Assembly: GCA_030837265.1 (NCBI GenBank)
Contig: JAUPKV010000284.1
Coordinates: 1-19,870 of the forward strand
Source of the DNA: Methanobacteriota archaeon
Lineage (GTDB): Archaea; Halobacteriota; Methanosarcinia; Methanosarcinales; Methanosarcinaceae
DNA length: 19,870 bases
Reading direction: 5' to 3'
Part shown: piece by piece, positions 10,332-17,748 of the stretch
How positions within the stretch are numbered: the stretch's first letter is position 1
Layout: every line of letters starts with the position of its first letter
Notes under the pieces: model-generated
What the model was told of the DNA's origin: nothing
Seen by the model: only the letters and a program-made list of their open reading frames with translations
Database searches by the model: none
Made by a program: the position numbers and the translations under genes

Positions 10332-10565
10332 TTATTTCTGCTTGCGGAGAGCACTTGCAGACAGCATGCCTGAGAGAGTAGTTGCAAGAAATACAAAAGC
10401 GCAAGCCCAGATAATATAATTCCCAACCTCTTTTGCACCCAGAAATGTTAAAAGCACACCTACAGCTAGCGCTGCAAGAGCAATCATATTTATATTTTTA
10501 GTCTGTCCCATAGCTTTTTTACGAGCCCTCAACTTTTGCATGTTTTCTTTTTTTTCTGCTTTCAT
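10332..10565 (-). CDS. Small two-helix membrane protein, function unknown
   Basis: I do not recognise a named family. The 77 residues comprise a strongly basic N-terminus (about 1-23, many Lys/Arg), two hydrophobic segments (about 25-45 and 49-70) joined by a short GAKEVG turn, and a basic RKQK tail. This suggests a two-TM inner-membrane protein with both ends in the cytoplasm by the positive-inside rule. Its ATG overlaps the stop of the Sua5 gene (ATGA), with GAGAGG as ribosome site, so the two are translationally coupled. The overlap and codon pattern support a real gene, but nothing in the sequence tells its job. Confidence 0.75.
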   Translation of the reverse strand: MKAEKKENMQKLRARKKAMGQTKNINMIALAALAVGVLLTFLGAKEVGNYIIWACAFVFLATTLSGMLSASALRKQK

Positions 10566-11662
10566 TGTAACCCTCTCAAATATCTGTCTGATGAAGCTTC
10601 CCTCAATCTATTAATAAGGGCATCACCGAGCCCTGAACGGCTGAAGGAACCATCGGCCACAATAACGTCCAATCCCTTCCCATCCAGTTTTCTGAGCCCT
10701 TCATAAAGCTTTTTGGCAGCAAGTTCAGGCTCTTCCCGGGACCCTAACAAAAAACAATAGTCTGCATTTAATCCACTTGCATTTATAAGCCCTGCAATTT
10801 CTTCACTGAGCAGGAGTCCCGCTTTTTCTCCTCGGTTCCCGTAATCAACAAGCAGTTCGGCAATTTTCTCCGAAACGAATTTACTTTCCCCTTCGACAAG
10901 CACGACCTTAGTATCAGGAGTATAATGCCCGTATTTCTGGCCTGCGAGTTTATCAAGCTGCTCATCAATGTCCGATGTTTTGTTATCTTTATATCCGGAT
11001 CTTACTTTTCCTATTGCTTTTTCAAGCTCTTCAATCCCGATAGCTCCAGGCCTGAGGACAGCAGGCGGTTCTACAGTCATATCAATTACAGTTGACTCGA
11101 GGCCTATTGCTGCTTCTCCGCCGTCAATTATCGCATCAATTCTGCCAGTAAGATCAGCCTCGACATGGGTTGCCAGGCTTGGGCTGGGTTTTCCGGAAAG
11201 GTTTGCACTCGGAGCAGCAAGAGGAGTGCCTATCCTTTTTATAAGTTCCAGTGGAATCCTGTGATCTGGCATGCGTACTCCTATCGATGGAAGGTTTCCG
11301 GAGGTAATTCCCGGAACTTCATCCTTTTTATCGAGCACGATTGTTAGAGGTCCCGGCCAGAAGGTATCCATTAACTTAAAGGCCTTTTCAGGGATATTCT
11401 TTGCAACCTTCTCAACATCTTCCCTGGAATGGACAAGCAGACTTAGAGGATTTCCCGGAGGACGGCCTTTTGCCTCAAAGATTTTTCGAACTGCCTCAGG
11501 ATTCAAGCCGTCGGCTCCCAGCCCATAGACAGTTTCGGTGGGGAAAGCTACGGTTCCACCAGTATTGATTATCTCTGCAGCTTCGTTAATAACTGCATCG
11601 AAAGTTTCCTCTGACACCCGAAAAAAGCGGGTCTTTATCCGGTTTCCGTTTTCACCACTCAT
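10562..11662 (-). CDS. sua5: Threonylcarbamoyl-AMP synthase, Sua5/YrdC type
   Basis: Catalyses the first step of the universal tRNA t6A37 modification: L-threonine, bicarbonate and ATP give threonylcarbamoyl-AMP, which the KEOPS complex then uses. The 366-residue protein has the two-domain Sua5 layout. The YrdC domain (about 15-215) carries FPTETVYGLG (40-49), the KxR motif K65/R67 (EAKGRPPGNP) and SAN 152-154 (APSANLSG), and GLESTVID. The YGHYTPDTKV linker follows near residue 240, and then the C-terminal Sua5 Rossmann-like domain. The ATG at 11662 follows AAGGAGG with a 12-nt spacer, a little long. It starts 30 nt after rbcL and overlaps the next gene by 4 nt. Assignment is firm. Confidence 0.95.
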   Translation of the reverse strand: MSGENGNRIKTRFFRVSEETFDAVINEAAEIINTGGTVAFPTETVYGLGADGLNPEAVRKIFEAKGRPPGNPLSLLVHSREDVEKVAKNIPEKAFKLMDTFWPGPLTIVLDKKDEVPGITSGNLPSIGVRMPDHRIPLELIKRIGTPLAAPSANLSGKPSPSLATHVEADLTGRIDAIIDGGEAAIGLESTVIDMTVEPPAVLRPGAIGIEELEKAIGKVRSGYKDNKTSDIDEQLDKLAGQKYGHYTPDTKVVLVEGESKFVSEKIAELLVDYGNRGEKAGLLLSEEIAGLINASGLNADYCFLLGSREEPELAAKKLYEGLRKLDGKGLDVIVADGSFSRSGLGDALINRLREASSDRYLRGLQ

Positions 11663-11692
11663 AAGAGGGTAACTCCTCCTTACTTCTGAAAT

Positions 11693-12979
11693 TTATTTTT
11701 TCAGCCATTTGCCCAGAGCAAGTTCAAGCTCTTTGTGGGTTTTTGCATATTCCTGAAGACTGATACCTTCGAGGCTTGCTTCAAGAGCCTGCCTGCAGGC
11801 AGTAGCCCCGGCTGCTGTCCCCATTGGGTGTGCATGAATGCCACCGCCAAACTGCATAATAACGTCTTTTCCGAAAATAGAGTACAGATCCGGGATCATT
11901 GTGGGAGCAAGTCCTCCGGATGCGACCGGAAACATGGGCTTTATCCCTCCCCAGTCCTGTTCCAGGACATGCTGGCTTTCGTCCGCAGGTACTTTATCGA
12001 GCACACATTCATCACGCAGGCTCAGAACTTCATGCTTTTCTCCATGCATCTTTCCTACGACAGTACCTATATGGAGCTGGTCAAGTCCTACCAGTCTGCA
12101 GAGCTTGGCAACGACAAGCATGCTTATCCCATGGCGGGGATTTCGAGTATAGGCTGAATGCATACAGCGGTGAGCGTGAAGTACAAGGCCTGCATCTTCG
12201 GATTCTTCCCTGAGTGTTTGCAGGGCAGTCCAGCCCACAGGCACAATATCAACCATTGCATAGCTTGCCCCCAGGTCTTTGAGAACATTGAGCCGTCGGA
12301 TCATTTCCTTACAGGTCGGAGCAGTGATGTTGCAAAGGTACATCTTGCGCTCCCCAGTCTCGGATTCCGCTTTTTCTGCAAGTTTCAAGGTAAGCTCTGC
12401 ACGCTTTTCAAACCCATTGAATTTCTGGTCTGTAAGGTTCTCATCGTCCTTAACAAGGTCGCAACCTCCTGCAAAAGAGTTGTACGCGACCTGAGCATGC
12501 ATTTCAGAATTTAATCCCACTTTTGGCTTGACAATAGTCCCTATAAGAGGCCTGTCCTGTACGCCCAGAAGTTCCCTTATGCCTGACAGCCCGAATTTCG
12601 GACCTTTGAATTCGTGAAGCATCGATTTGTTGAAAGTGATGTCCTGCAGCCTTAAGTTGTCAACTATTTTCATGCTGAGGATGTTACCTGCAACAGCACT
12701 GAGGACCTGAGGGACCGAACCCAATTCAAAGAGCTCTTCCGAATAGGCCACCCTTACAGTCTGTGCTTCCTTATTCGCATAAAACACATGCGGCTTCAGG
12801 CGCGCTGCAAGTTCGGGACTCAGTGTGGCAATCTCAGTCCAGGAATCTATTGAGCTCTCCCCTGCCATATGTGTGGCAGCTTCCTCAAAATTTACCCCTA
12901 ACGACGGTTCGATATGAAATTCACAGACCAGGTCCGTATCCTTTGGCTTGTATCCGGTATCTATATAGTCCCTTCGCAT
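11693..12979 (-). CDS. rbcL: Ribulose-1,5-bisphosphate carboxylase, archaeal form III
   Basis: Form III RuBisCO large chain, 428 residues, no small subunit gene nearby. In methanogens it converts ribulose-1,5-bisphosphate, made from AMP-derived ribose-1,5-bisphosphate, into two 3-phosphoglycerates (nucleoside salvage). All catalytic positions are intact, each offset by 24 from spinach: K151 in IVKPKVGL, carbamylated lysine K177 with metal ligands D179/E180 in LVKDDENL, H270/R271 in HAHRCMH, and loop-6 K310 in GTVVGKMHG. This argues for a true RuBisCO rather than a RuBisCO-like protein. The ATG at 12979 sits 6 nt from a perfect AGGAGG. It leads a unit with sua5 and the small membrane protein. 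The AMP phosphorylase and R15P isomerase genes are not in this window. Confidence 0.97.
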   Translation of the reverse strand: MRRDYIDTGYKPKDTDLVCEFHIEPSLGVNFEEAATHMAGESSIDSWTEIATLSPELAARLKPHVFYANKEAQTVRVAYSEELFELGSVPQVLSAVAGNILSMKIVDNLRLQDITFNKSMLHEFKGPKFGLSGIRELLGVQDRPLIGTIVKPKVGLNSEMHAQVAYNSFAGGCDLVKDDENLTDQKFNGFEKRAELTLKLAEKAESETGERKMYLCNITAPTCKEMIRRLNVLKDLGASYAMVDIVPVGWTALQTLREESEDAGLVLHAHRCMHSAYTRNPRHGISMLVVAKLCRLVGLDQLHIGTVVGKMHGEKHEVLSLRDECVLDKVPADESQHVLEQDWGGIKPMFPVASGGLAPTMIPDLYSIFGKDVIMQFGGGIHAHPMGTAAGATACRQALEASLEGISLQEYAKTHKELELALGKWLKK

Positions 12980-13231
12980 TATTTTCCTCCTGAGTGAATC
13001 TGCATTATTCCATAATATTTCATTATGATAATATCCGGTTATGGTAGAATAATCCTGATTGAAGGAAGCAACTGAACATAGATAAAAACTTGTTTATTGA
13101 ATATTGAAAAATCTAAACTAAAGCAGAAAATAAAAAAAGTAAGGAAAAAGTCCGGGATAAGGAAATATTGTTTGGTAATCTAAAACTCTATCCCTTCTTA
13201 AGTATCCTTAGCTGCGTTATTAGAGTTTAGA
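12980..13231. other. rbcL upstream region, no gene
   Basis: AT-rich spacer of 252 bp containing the AGGAGG ribosome site of rbcL, the nested palindrome and several weak TATA-like stretches on the minus strand. No open frame of note. Confidence 0.6.
13004..13032. promoter_or_regulatory. Nested palindromic repeat upstream of rbcL
   Basis: Half-sites ATTAT (13004-13008), ATAAT (13012-13016), ATTAT (13022-13026) and ATAAT (13028-13032) alternate in orientation; CATAAT-ATTTC-ATTATG (13011-13027) is a perfect inverted repeat. It lies 25-53 nt before the start codon, where a promoter or operator would be. AT-rich background makes chance possible. Confidence 0.3.
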
Positions 13232-13483
13232 TCATATTATGCTGTCTACAACGTTTTCCTTTTTCCTCCGGAGAAGATTCTGCAAATTCTCAGGTGACAG
13301 CGCGTACATTCGTGCTTTGTGCGTCGAAGTCTTTCAGGTTATAGCACTGAGGGATTTTGCCACGAGTCTGGGAAGAACAGACAGTTCCCGAACTGATACA
13401 AACATGTCGTTTAATCTCCAGACCCAGGGAATATGCCAGTGCCCACAGAGCACAAGGTTTACACCTGAACGGTCCAGGAGTTC
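13232..13483 (-). pseudogene. Decayed duplicate of the 3' end of the phosphoesterase gene
   Basis: Aligning by eye, this stretch matches 15717-15971, the last ~255 bp of the calcineurin-like phosphoesterase gene, from the stop codon (here TGA, there TAA) to a sharp break after 13483. A block of 48 nt (13397-13444 against 15885-15932) is identical. Three single-base deletions (one in the run of pyrimidines near 13260, one in a diverged patch near 13305-13330, one near 13396) break the frame. Read on the minus strand, the GHWH metal-binding segment survives and then meets an early TGA. There is no 5' part of the gene. It is a non-functional remnant. The duplicate lies just downstream of the transglutaminase-like gene; see findings. 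Confidence 0.85.
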
Positions 13484-13510
13484 AAACATACAATTTCTCT
13501 TTAGGAATAT

Positions 13511-13614
13511 TCCTCTTCAAATTCAAAGACAATCTCCTAACTAGTAAAAAATTATAAATATGTTCTGTTATGCAGTTCTATAGCTGATTTATCTTTAAAA
13601 TAATTTGAAGAGGA
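13511..13614. repeat. 13-bp inverted repeat bracketing ~78 bp
   Basis: TCCTCTTCAAATT at 13511-13523 is the exact reverse complement of AATTTGAAGAGGA at 13602-13614. The left arm overlaps a separate 12-bp palindrome, AGGAATATTCCT (13503-13514). The block fills the gap between the phosphoesterase remnant and the stop of the transglutaminase-like gene. It could be a miniature element, an element end or a terminator. No target-site duplication is seen. Confidence 0.5.
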
Positions 13615-13624
13615 TAAAAAATAT
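13615..13624 (-). terminator. T-run after the transglutaminase-like gene
   Basis: The minus strand reads ATATTTTTTA immediately after the TAA at 13625-13627, followed by the inverted-repeat arm. A T-rich archaeal terminator is plausible. Confidence 0.3.
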
Positions 13625-15202
13625 TTAACCCCAGTTTACAAGTATGGAAGTGTATTTTGGTGTCTGAATCCTGATGGGGAACGGGGTTTTCTTACTTGTT
13701 AAATAAGTAAATCTACCAGGACGTGTAGCTAAAAATGCTTCGATTTTTACTGGAGATAGAGGTGTTCTAAGATCGTTCATTTCATTTCGCAGTCCTCTAG
13801 TCTCAACAGCCATCGGAGCATTCTTTAAAAGCTCCATTAAGAAATCATCCCCCATTTGAATTGTTGTATCCCCTATATGTATCAAACCTGATACCGTTTT
13901 CCGATCAGCTTTACTTAACCAGACTTCACTATATTTAAATTTAGCATGCTGGGGACGATCCGGATAGACAATAACAACGTGATAACACTCCTTTCCTTGT
14001 TGTTGCTCTTCACCTACAATTTCAAAATGCATTCTTACAGGAAGTGACCTTGCCTGATAAGGTGCAGCGTTCATCTGCAGATCTTGTTGAACATCAATCT
14101 CCCACCAGGTACCAGTCTTCCACTCAGGATATACAGGTTTTACTCTAACTGGAGTATGAATCACCGGGATATCTATACCGGTTATAATGTTACCTGCAAC
14201 ACTTTCTATTAACGGTTGGCTTGTTCTTTTGTATTTTTTTATCGTGCTGATCAGCGCTCCGCTAAGTGCTTGAGGGATTATGCGTGATTCTCCGATGTTA
14301 TCTTGAGGATCTGGATGAGGGGGAAACGGAATAACTGCAGCTTCAAGAATATTAATTAAATGTTCATTCAGACTAAAAGGCCAATAATACCCACTATAAC
14401 CATGTTGTTGATTGGCACCTTGGATTTCATTAACCAATTCCTCTACATAAGTATAGTACTTAACTATCGGATTTGCTCCATCACTCGATGGATGGCCAAA
14501 CTCGGGGTGCCATATGAAACCAGGGTGGTCATTTACAGAACTCCCCTCCCAGCCACCAGCCAAAGGATTATCATAACTGCCCATTATCCAATATGTATAC
14601 GTTCTATCAATTGGAACCGTGCCTACAAAATCCCTATCAACGCCATCTGAAGCACCCGTGATTTTACACGTGACGTGTACATGATTCTGATTATCAGGAG
14701 GAGTTTGCGTTAGTTCACAATCGTATATAGGATAATTCCATACTTCCGAATGACAAGTTAGATCCATTATGACAGGTTCCCCTTTGGCAATCCAATTTAC
14801 AACGATCCTGTGAAAATCAGCTGCATTAAGAGTATCATCTGTCCCATCCCAATGACGTGTTCCTACAAACAGGTCTACCGGACTTGTACAATGATACTCG
14901 GTAAGAATACCTTTAAGGCCCCCTACGCTAAAGTCAATTCCCTCATCTTGCAACGGCACTTTAGGTTCTGGTTCAAGGATTGATGCAGCAGACCATCCAT
15001 GACAATGCCCGCACCATCCACAACCCAAGCTAACATGGTTTTCGTTTTCCCATTTCTGACAACCAGGATTCTGGCCGCTCTTCTTTTGCACATACTGATC
15101 AAATTTATTCATAGGACCGTGGGCCATTGGAGTATCTGAAGTTCCTTGTTCATAAGATCCCATAGCCCACCACCAACCTGACCAACATACTTTATTTACC
15201 AC
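13625..15202 (-). CDS. Transglutaminase-elicitor-like cysteine enzyme (tentative)
   Basis: A large protein of 525 residues from the GTG at 15202 (AGGTGA five bases upstream); a GTG at 15211 would add three residues but has no ribosome site. Near the N-terminus CGHCHGWSAASILEPEP places a candidate nucleophile at C67, in the C-x-GW-x-A pattern of papain/transglutaminase-fold enzymes. About 90 residues later comes MDLTCHSEVWNYPIYD, with a candidate histidine and the EVWN-P-Y segment that I associate with the transglutaminase-elicitor family (PF16683; from memory). C61, C64 and C67 cluster closely. No signal peptide or membrane segment is evident, so location is unknown. The C-terminal ~200 residues are beta-rich and unrecognised. 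It stands alone between AT-rich spacers and a duplicated gene end, which suggests acquisition by transfer. The substrate is unknown. An alternative is another papain-like hydrolase. Confidence 0.6.
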   Translation of the reverse strand: MVNKVCWSGWWWAMGSYEQGTSDTPMAHGPMNKFDQYVQKKSGQNPGCQKWENENHVSLGCGWCGHCHGWSAASILEPEPKVPLQDEGIDFSVGGLKGILTEYHCTSPVDLFVGTRHWDGTDDTLNAADFHRIVVNWIAKGEPVIMDLTCHSEVWNYPIYDCELTQTPPDNQNHVHVTCKITGASDGVDRDFVGTVPIDRTYTYWIMGSYDNPLAGGWEGSSVNDHPGFIWHPEFGHPSSDGANPIVKYYTYVEELVNEIQGANQQHGYSGYYWPFSLNEHLINILEAAVIPFPPHPDPQDNIGESRIIPQALSGALISTIKKYKRTSQPLIESVAGNIITGIDIPVIHTPVRVKPVYPEWKTGTWWEIDVQQDLQMNAAPYQARSLPVRMHFEIVGEEQQQGKECYHVVIVYPDRPQHAKFKYSEVWLSKADRKTVSGLIHIGDTTIQMGDDFLMELLKNAPMAVETRGLRNEMNDLRTPLSPVKIEAFLATRPGRFTYLTSKKTPFPIRIQTPKYTSILVNWG

Positions 15203-15211
15203 AGTTTTCAC

Positions 15212-15716
15212 CTTTTATTAGTTAATGCCTTTTATATATCCTCGAGTCAATCTTTAGTTATTGATATTTTTATGACAATTTTCACACTAATATCAACAGT
15301 GACTCTCCAGTTTTTAGATAGGAGTAAATATAAAATATAAACAATTTTTCAACTTTGTATATTTACTCTAAGATCGGAGCTTATTCAAGATGCGAATTCA
15401 ATAACTTTCTTGATATCCTTTTTAACTCCAGACACTACTATTTTTACGAGTGATAATAACTCTTGTTACCAAAGTCTCTAACAATGCACAAATTGAGTAG
15501 CGTTAAAAAATCGTACTCTAAACCAACTATATTTGTAACTGTCCGGTTTAACTGAAATCAGAAATAAAAAACTAATTTAAATGAAACAATTATAAAAACA
15601 ATAATAATATTTAAAAAAAGTATTAATGAATAACAATTAAAGAAGAATGATTCATTAGACTTAGTTATTCAACTAACTTACACAACATCTTTACTTCTGC
15701 ATTTGAATAATATGCA
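15212..15716. other. 505-bp AT-rich spacer, no gene
   Basis: Between the transglutaminase-like gene and the phosphoesterase 3' end. Apart from the TATA box at its left edge it contains only AT-rich sequence and short inverted repeats (AATGAAT 15625-15631 with ATTCATT 15650-15656). No coding frame, integrase or transposase remnant is recognisable. Confidence 0.6.
15230..15242 (-). promoter_or_regulatory. TATA box of the transglutaminase-like gene
   Basis: The minus strand reads GGATATATAAAAG, a near-ideal archaeal box A. Initiation about 25 nt downstream would fall around 15205-15212, so the message would be leaderless or have a leader of under ten bases. Confidence 0.55.
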
Positions 15717-16466
15717 TTATATTATGCTGTCTACAACGTTTTCCTTTTTTCCTCCGGAGAAGATTCTGCAAATTCTCAGGTGCCAGCGACTACATTCATG
15801 TTCAGGCTTATCAAGCTCTATCAGGTTGTAACACTGAGAGATTCTGCCACGAGTTTGGGAAGAACAGACAGTTCCCGAACTGACTACAAACATGTCGTTT
15901 AATCTCCAGACCCAGGGAATATGCCAGTGCCCGCAGAGCACAAGGTTTACACCTGAACGGTCCAGGAGTTCGAGCACGTCCCCCGCATCTACAAGCACAT
16001 TATTTCCCCTTCCGGTCCTGGGAATTGGAATAAGATGGTGGTGAAGGGCAAAAACCTTAAACCCGTTTACTGAAAAAGTATTTTCTATCCAGCCATAATT
16101 TTCCCTTCCGATATGCCCTTCTTCAAGTTCCGGTTGTGAAGAGTCAAGCCCCACCACAGTAACCCCCCCGAAACGTCCGAAGGACGACCTGGCCTTAAAA
16201 ATATCCTCAAAGAAGAGATAACCGGCATTCCTGGAATCGTGATTTCCAGGAACAATCACTTTGCTTTCACATTCTATCCTGTCAATAAATTCCTTTGCCC
16301 CTTCATACTCAGATGCGAGTCCGTTTTCTGTCAGGTCTCCTGTAATTACTACAATATCGGGAGAATTCATGTTTATGTTTTCGAGCATAGAATCTGCGAT
16401 CTGTGGCAAAAAGTATGCCTCTGAGAAATGGATGTCTGAAAGATGTACTATTTTTGTGATTCTAAT
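15717..16466 (-). CDS. Calcineurin-like metallophosphoesterase, start codon unusual
   Basis: A two-metal phosphoesterase of the Icc/CpdA type; the substrate is not predictable. From the ATT at 16466 it would be 249 residues, and all family motifs are then present: HLSDIHFSE (motif I, D-x-H), VITGDLTENG, VPGNHDSR, ALHHH and CGHWHIPW. The first ATG/GTG/TTG-type start in frame is a TTG at 16409 (230 residues), which would remove motif I and leave an incomplete metal site. The open frame continues upstream without any standard start until a TAG at 16491-16493. ATT (16464-16466) or ATC (16458-16460) follow AAGGGG, the latter at about 7 nt. So either a rare start is used or an original ATG has mutated. 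A TATA-like site at 16524-16534 supports expression from upstream of motif I. A decayed copy of its 3' end lies at 13232-13483. Confidence 0.8.
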   Translation of the reverse strand: MRITKIVHLSDIHFSEAYFLPQIADSMLENINMNSPDIVVITGDLTENGLASEYEGAKEFIDRIECESKVIVPGNHDSRNAGYLFFEDIFKARSSFGRFGGVTVVGLDSSQPELEEGHIGRENYGWIENTFSVNGFKVFALHHHLIPIPRTGRGNNVLVDAGDVLELLDRSGVNLVLCGHWHIPWVWRLNDMFVVSSGTVCSSQTRGRISQCYNLIELDKPEHECSRWHLRICRIFSGGKKENVVDSII

Positions 16467-16523
16467 TCCCCTTCTTGTGTTTTCGCTATTCTAACTTATC
16501 TCAGGTTGAGATCTCTCAGGCAC

Positions 16524-16534
16524 CATATATAGTT
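16524..16534 (-). promoter_or_regulatory. Candidate TATA box of the phosphoesterase gene
   Basis: Minus strand AACTATATATG. A start site near 16498-16503 would give a leader of about 35 nt to the ATT at 16466. A 6-bp inverted repeat with 3-nt spacer (ATCTCA-GGT-TGAGAT, 16498-16512) overlaps that presumed start site. Confidence 0.45.
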
Positions 16535-16835
16535 ATCCGATTTAGACTATAAACATGAAATATAGTACATATATGTTTAAGAAATCTATAGATATCTTGA
16601 TATAAAGATCGACTCGATAACAAATAAAACACAAAATAAATTGCCATGAAAACGAGTCTAAGAGGTAATCCAAGCCTTTGACACTTCTTGTTGCTGATTC
16701 AAATTTATCCGCAGTAAATTAACAAAAGACAAAAGAAGTCTTTACATCAAATTATGGACTCTAAATAACTAAAAATCGAAATCCTAATAGGGCCAATCCG
16801 AAAACTAATATTTAGTCGAAATTATAAATAAAAGC
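16535..16835. other. Divergent intergenic region, no gene
   Basis: AT-rich DNA between the phosphoesterase and the channel gene. CTAATATTTAG (16806-16816) is a possible TATA element for the channel gene, which would make its message nearly leaderless; no Shine-Dalgarno precedes the ATG at 16836. Nothing else was recognised. Confidence 0.5.
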
Positions 16836-17597
16836 ATGAATAAAGAGCGGTTAAATGAAGAGAGAGTAGAATTACTTTCGCAAATTAATGCTCTTTTTGA
16901 TTTTCCGCTTTTGCTATTGTCAATTGTATGGTTGATTCTTCTTATTATTGATTTTATTTACGGGCTTTCCCCACTTCTGGAAGGTTTAAGCTTAGCTATC
17001 TGGGGTATATTCATTCTCGATTTTTTTCTTGAACTTTATATTGCGCCGGATAGGAAAGATTATATAAAACAGAACTGGATCGTCTCGCTTTCGCTCTTTT
17101 TGCCTGGGTTAAGGGTCCTGAGAGTATTTAGCGGATTAAAAATAGCTAGTTTCGCAAGTTATGTTAGATCGCTTAATTTAGCTCGAATTCTAGCTTCTTT
17201 TAATAGAGGTATAAGAACAGTTCGTCAGGTGGTTAGGCAGAGAGGCTTGATATACGTACTCCTTCTTACAACTCTGATTACCTTCCTTGGAGCTGCAGGT
17301 ATGTATAATTTTGAACGCCCAGGGCTGAGTACTTACTGGGATGCTATTTGGTGGACAGCAATGATTATGACAACTATAGGAAGTGACTACTGGCCAAAAA
17401 CTCCCGAAGGAAGAGTAATGGCCCTTGTATTGTCCGTTTACGCTTTTTCAATCTTTGGATATATAACTGCAGCTTTTGCAAGTATACTTGTAGGAACAGA
17501 AAAAGAGAAATCTTCAAAAGAGATTGCAGAGTTACGCAATGAAGTGCAGTACCTTTCCAATGAAATAAGAAAGCTCTCAAGAAAGGAAAAAAAATAA
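16836..17597 (+). CDS. Six-TM voltage-gated-type ion channel with non-canonical filter
   Basis: A tetrameric cation channel subunit of the prokaryotic Kv-like architecture, 253 residues. Hydrophobic segments: S1 about 20-44, S2 about 47-71, a shorter S3, then an arginine-bearing S4-like region (LRVLRVF, later RSLNLAR, RGIRTVRQVVRQR at about 93-136), S5 about 138-158, the pore loop WDAIWWTAMIMTTIGSDYWP and S6 about 199-223. The filter reads T179-T180-I-G-S-D-Y-W-P rather than TVGYGD. The P-loop and the KTPEGR that follows otherwise fit K+ channels. The C-terminus (about 225-253) is charged with heptad-like spacing (ELRNEVQYLSNEIRKLSRK), probably a tetramerising coiled coil. There is no RCK domain. 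Ion selectivity is uncertain; the family is clear. Confidence 0.88.
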   Translation: MNKERLNEERVELLSQINALFDFPLLLLSIVWLILLIIDFIYGLSPLLEGLSLAIWGIFILDFFLELYIAPDRKDYIKQNWIVSLSLFLPGLRVLRVFSGLKIASFASYVRSLNLARILASFNRGIRTVRQVVRQRGLIYVLLLTTLITFLGAAGMYNFERPGLSTYWDAIWWTAMIMTTIGSDYWPKTPEGRVMALVLSVYAFSIFGYITAAFASILVGTEKEKSSKEIAELRNEVQYLSNEIRKLSRKEKK

Positions 17598-17609
17598 TTT
17601 GTCCGTGAG

Positions 17610-17640
17610 CTTAAATTTTGCTAACGTAAGAAAAATTAAG
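17610..17640. terminator. Hairpin downstream of the channel gene
   Basis: CTTAAATTTT (17610-17619) pairs with AAAAATTAAG (17631-17640) at nine of ten positions around an 11-nt loop, 12 nt past the stop. A termination or RNA-stability role is only a guess. Confidence 0.25.
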
Positions 17641-17748
17641 AGCTTATCCGAAAAGTCCTGCTGCTTTGAACGTGTACTATCATACAAAATGGAGAGTATA
17701 GCAAGGTAATTCTTATTACCTCAACCTTTCGAATATGCCATCATCCAC

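Noticed and set aside
13239..13557. Plus-strand frames over the phosphoesterase remnant
   Set aside because: The region is explained by homology to the minus-strand phosphoesterase gene end; the plus frames are antisense by-products.
15212..15716. Possible insertion sequence remnant in the AT-rich spacer
   Set aside because: No transposase-like frame, terminal repeats or target duplication could be found by reading; only short AT-rich inverted repeats.
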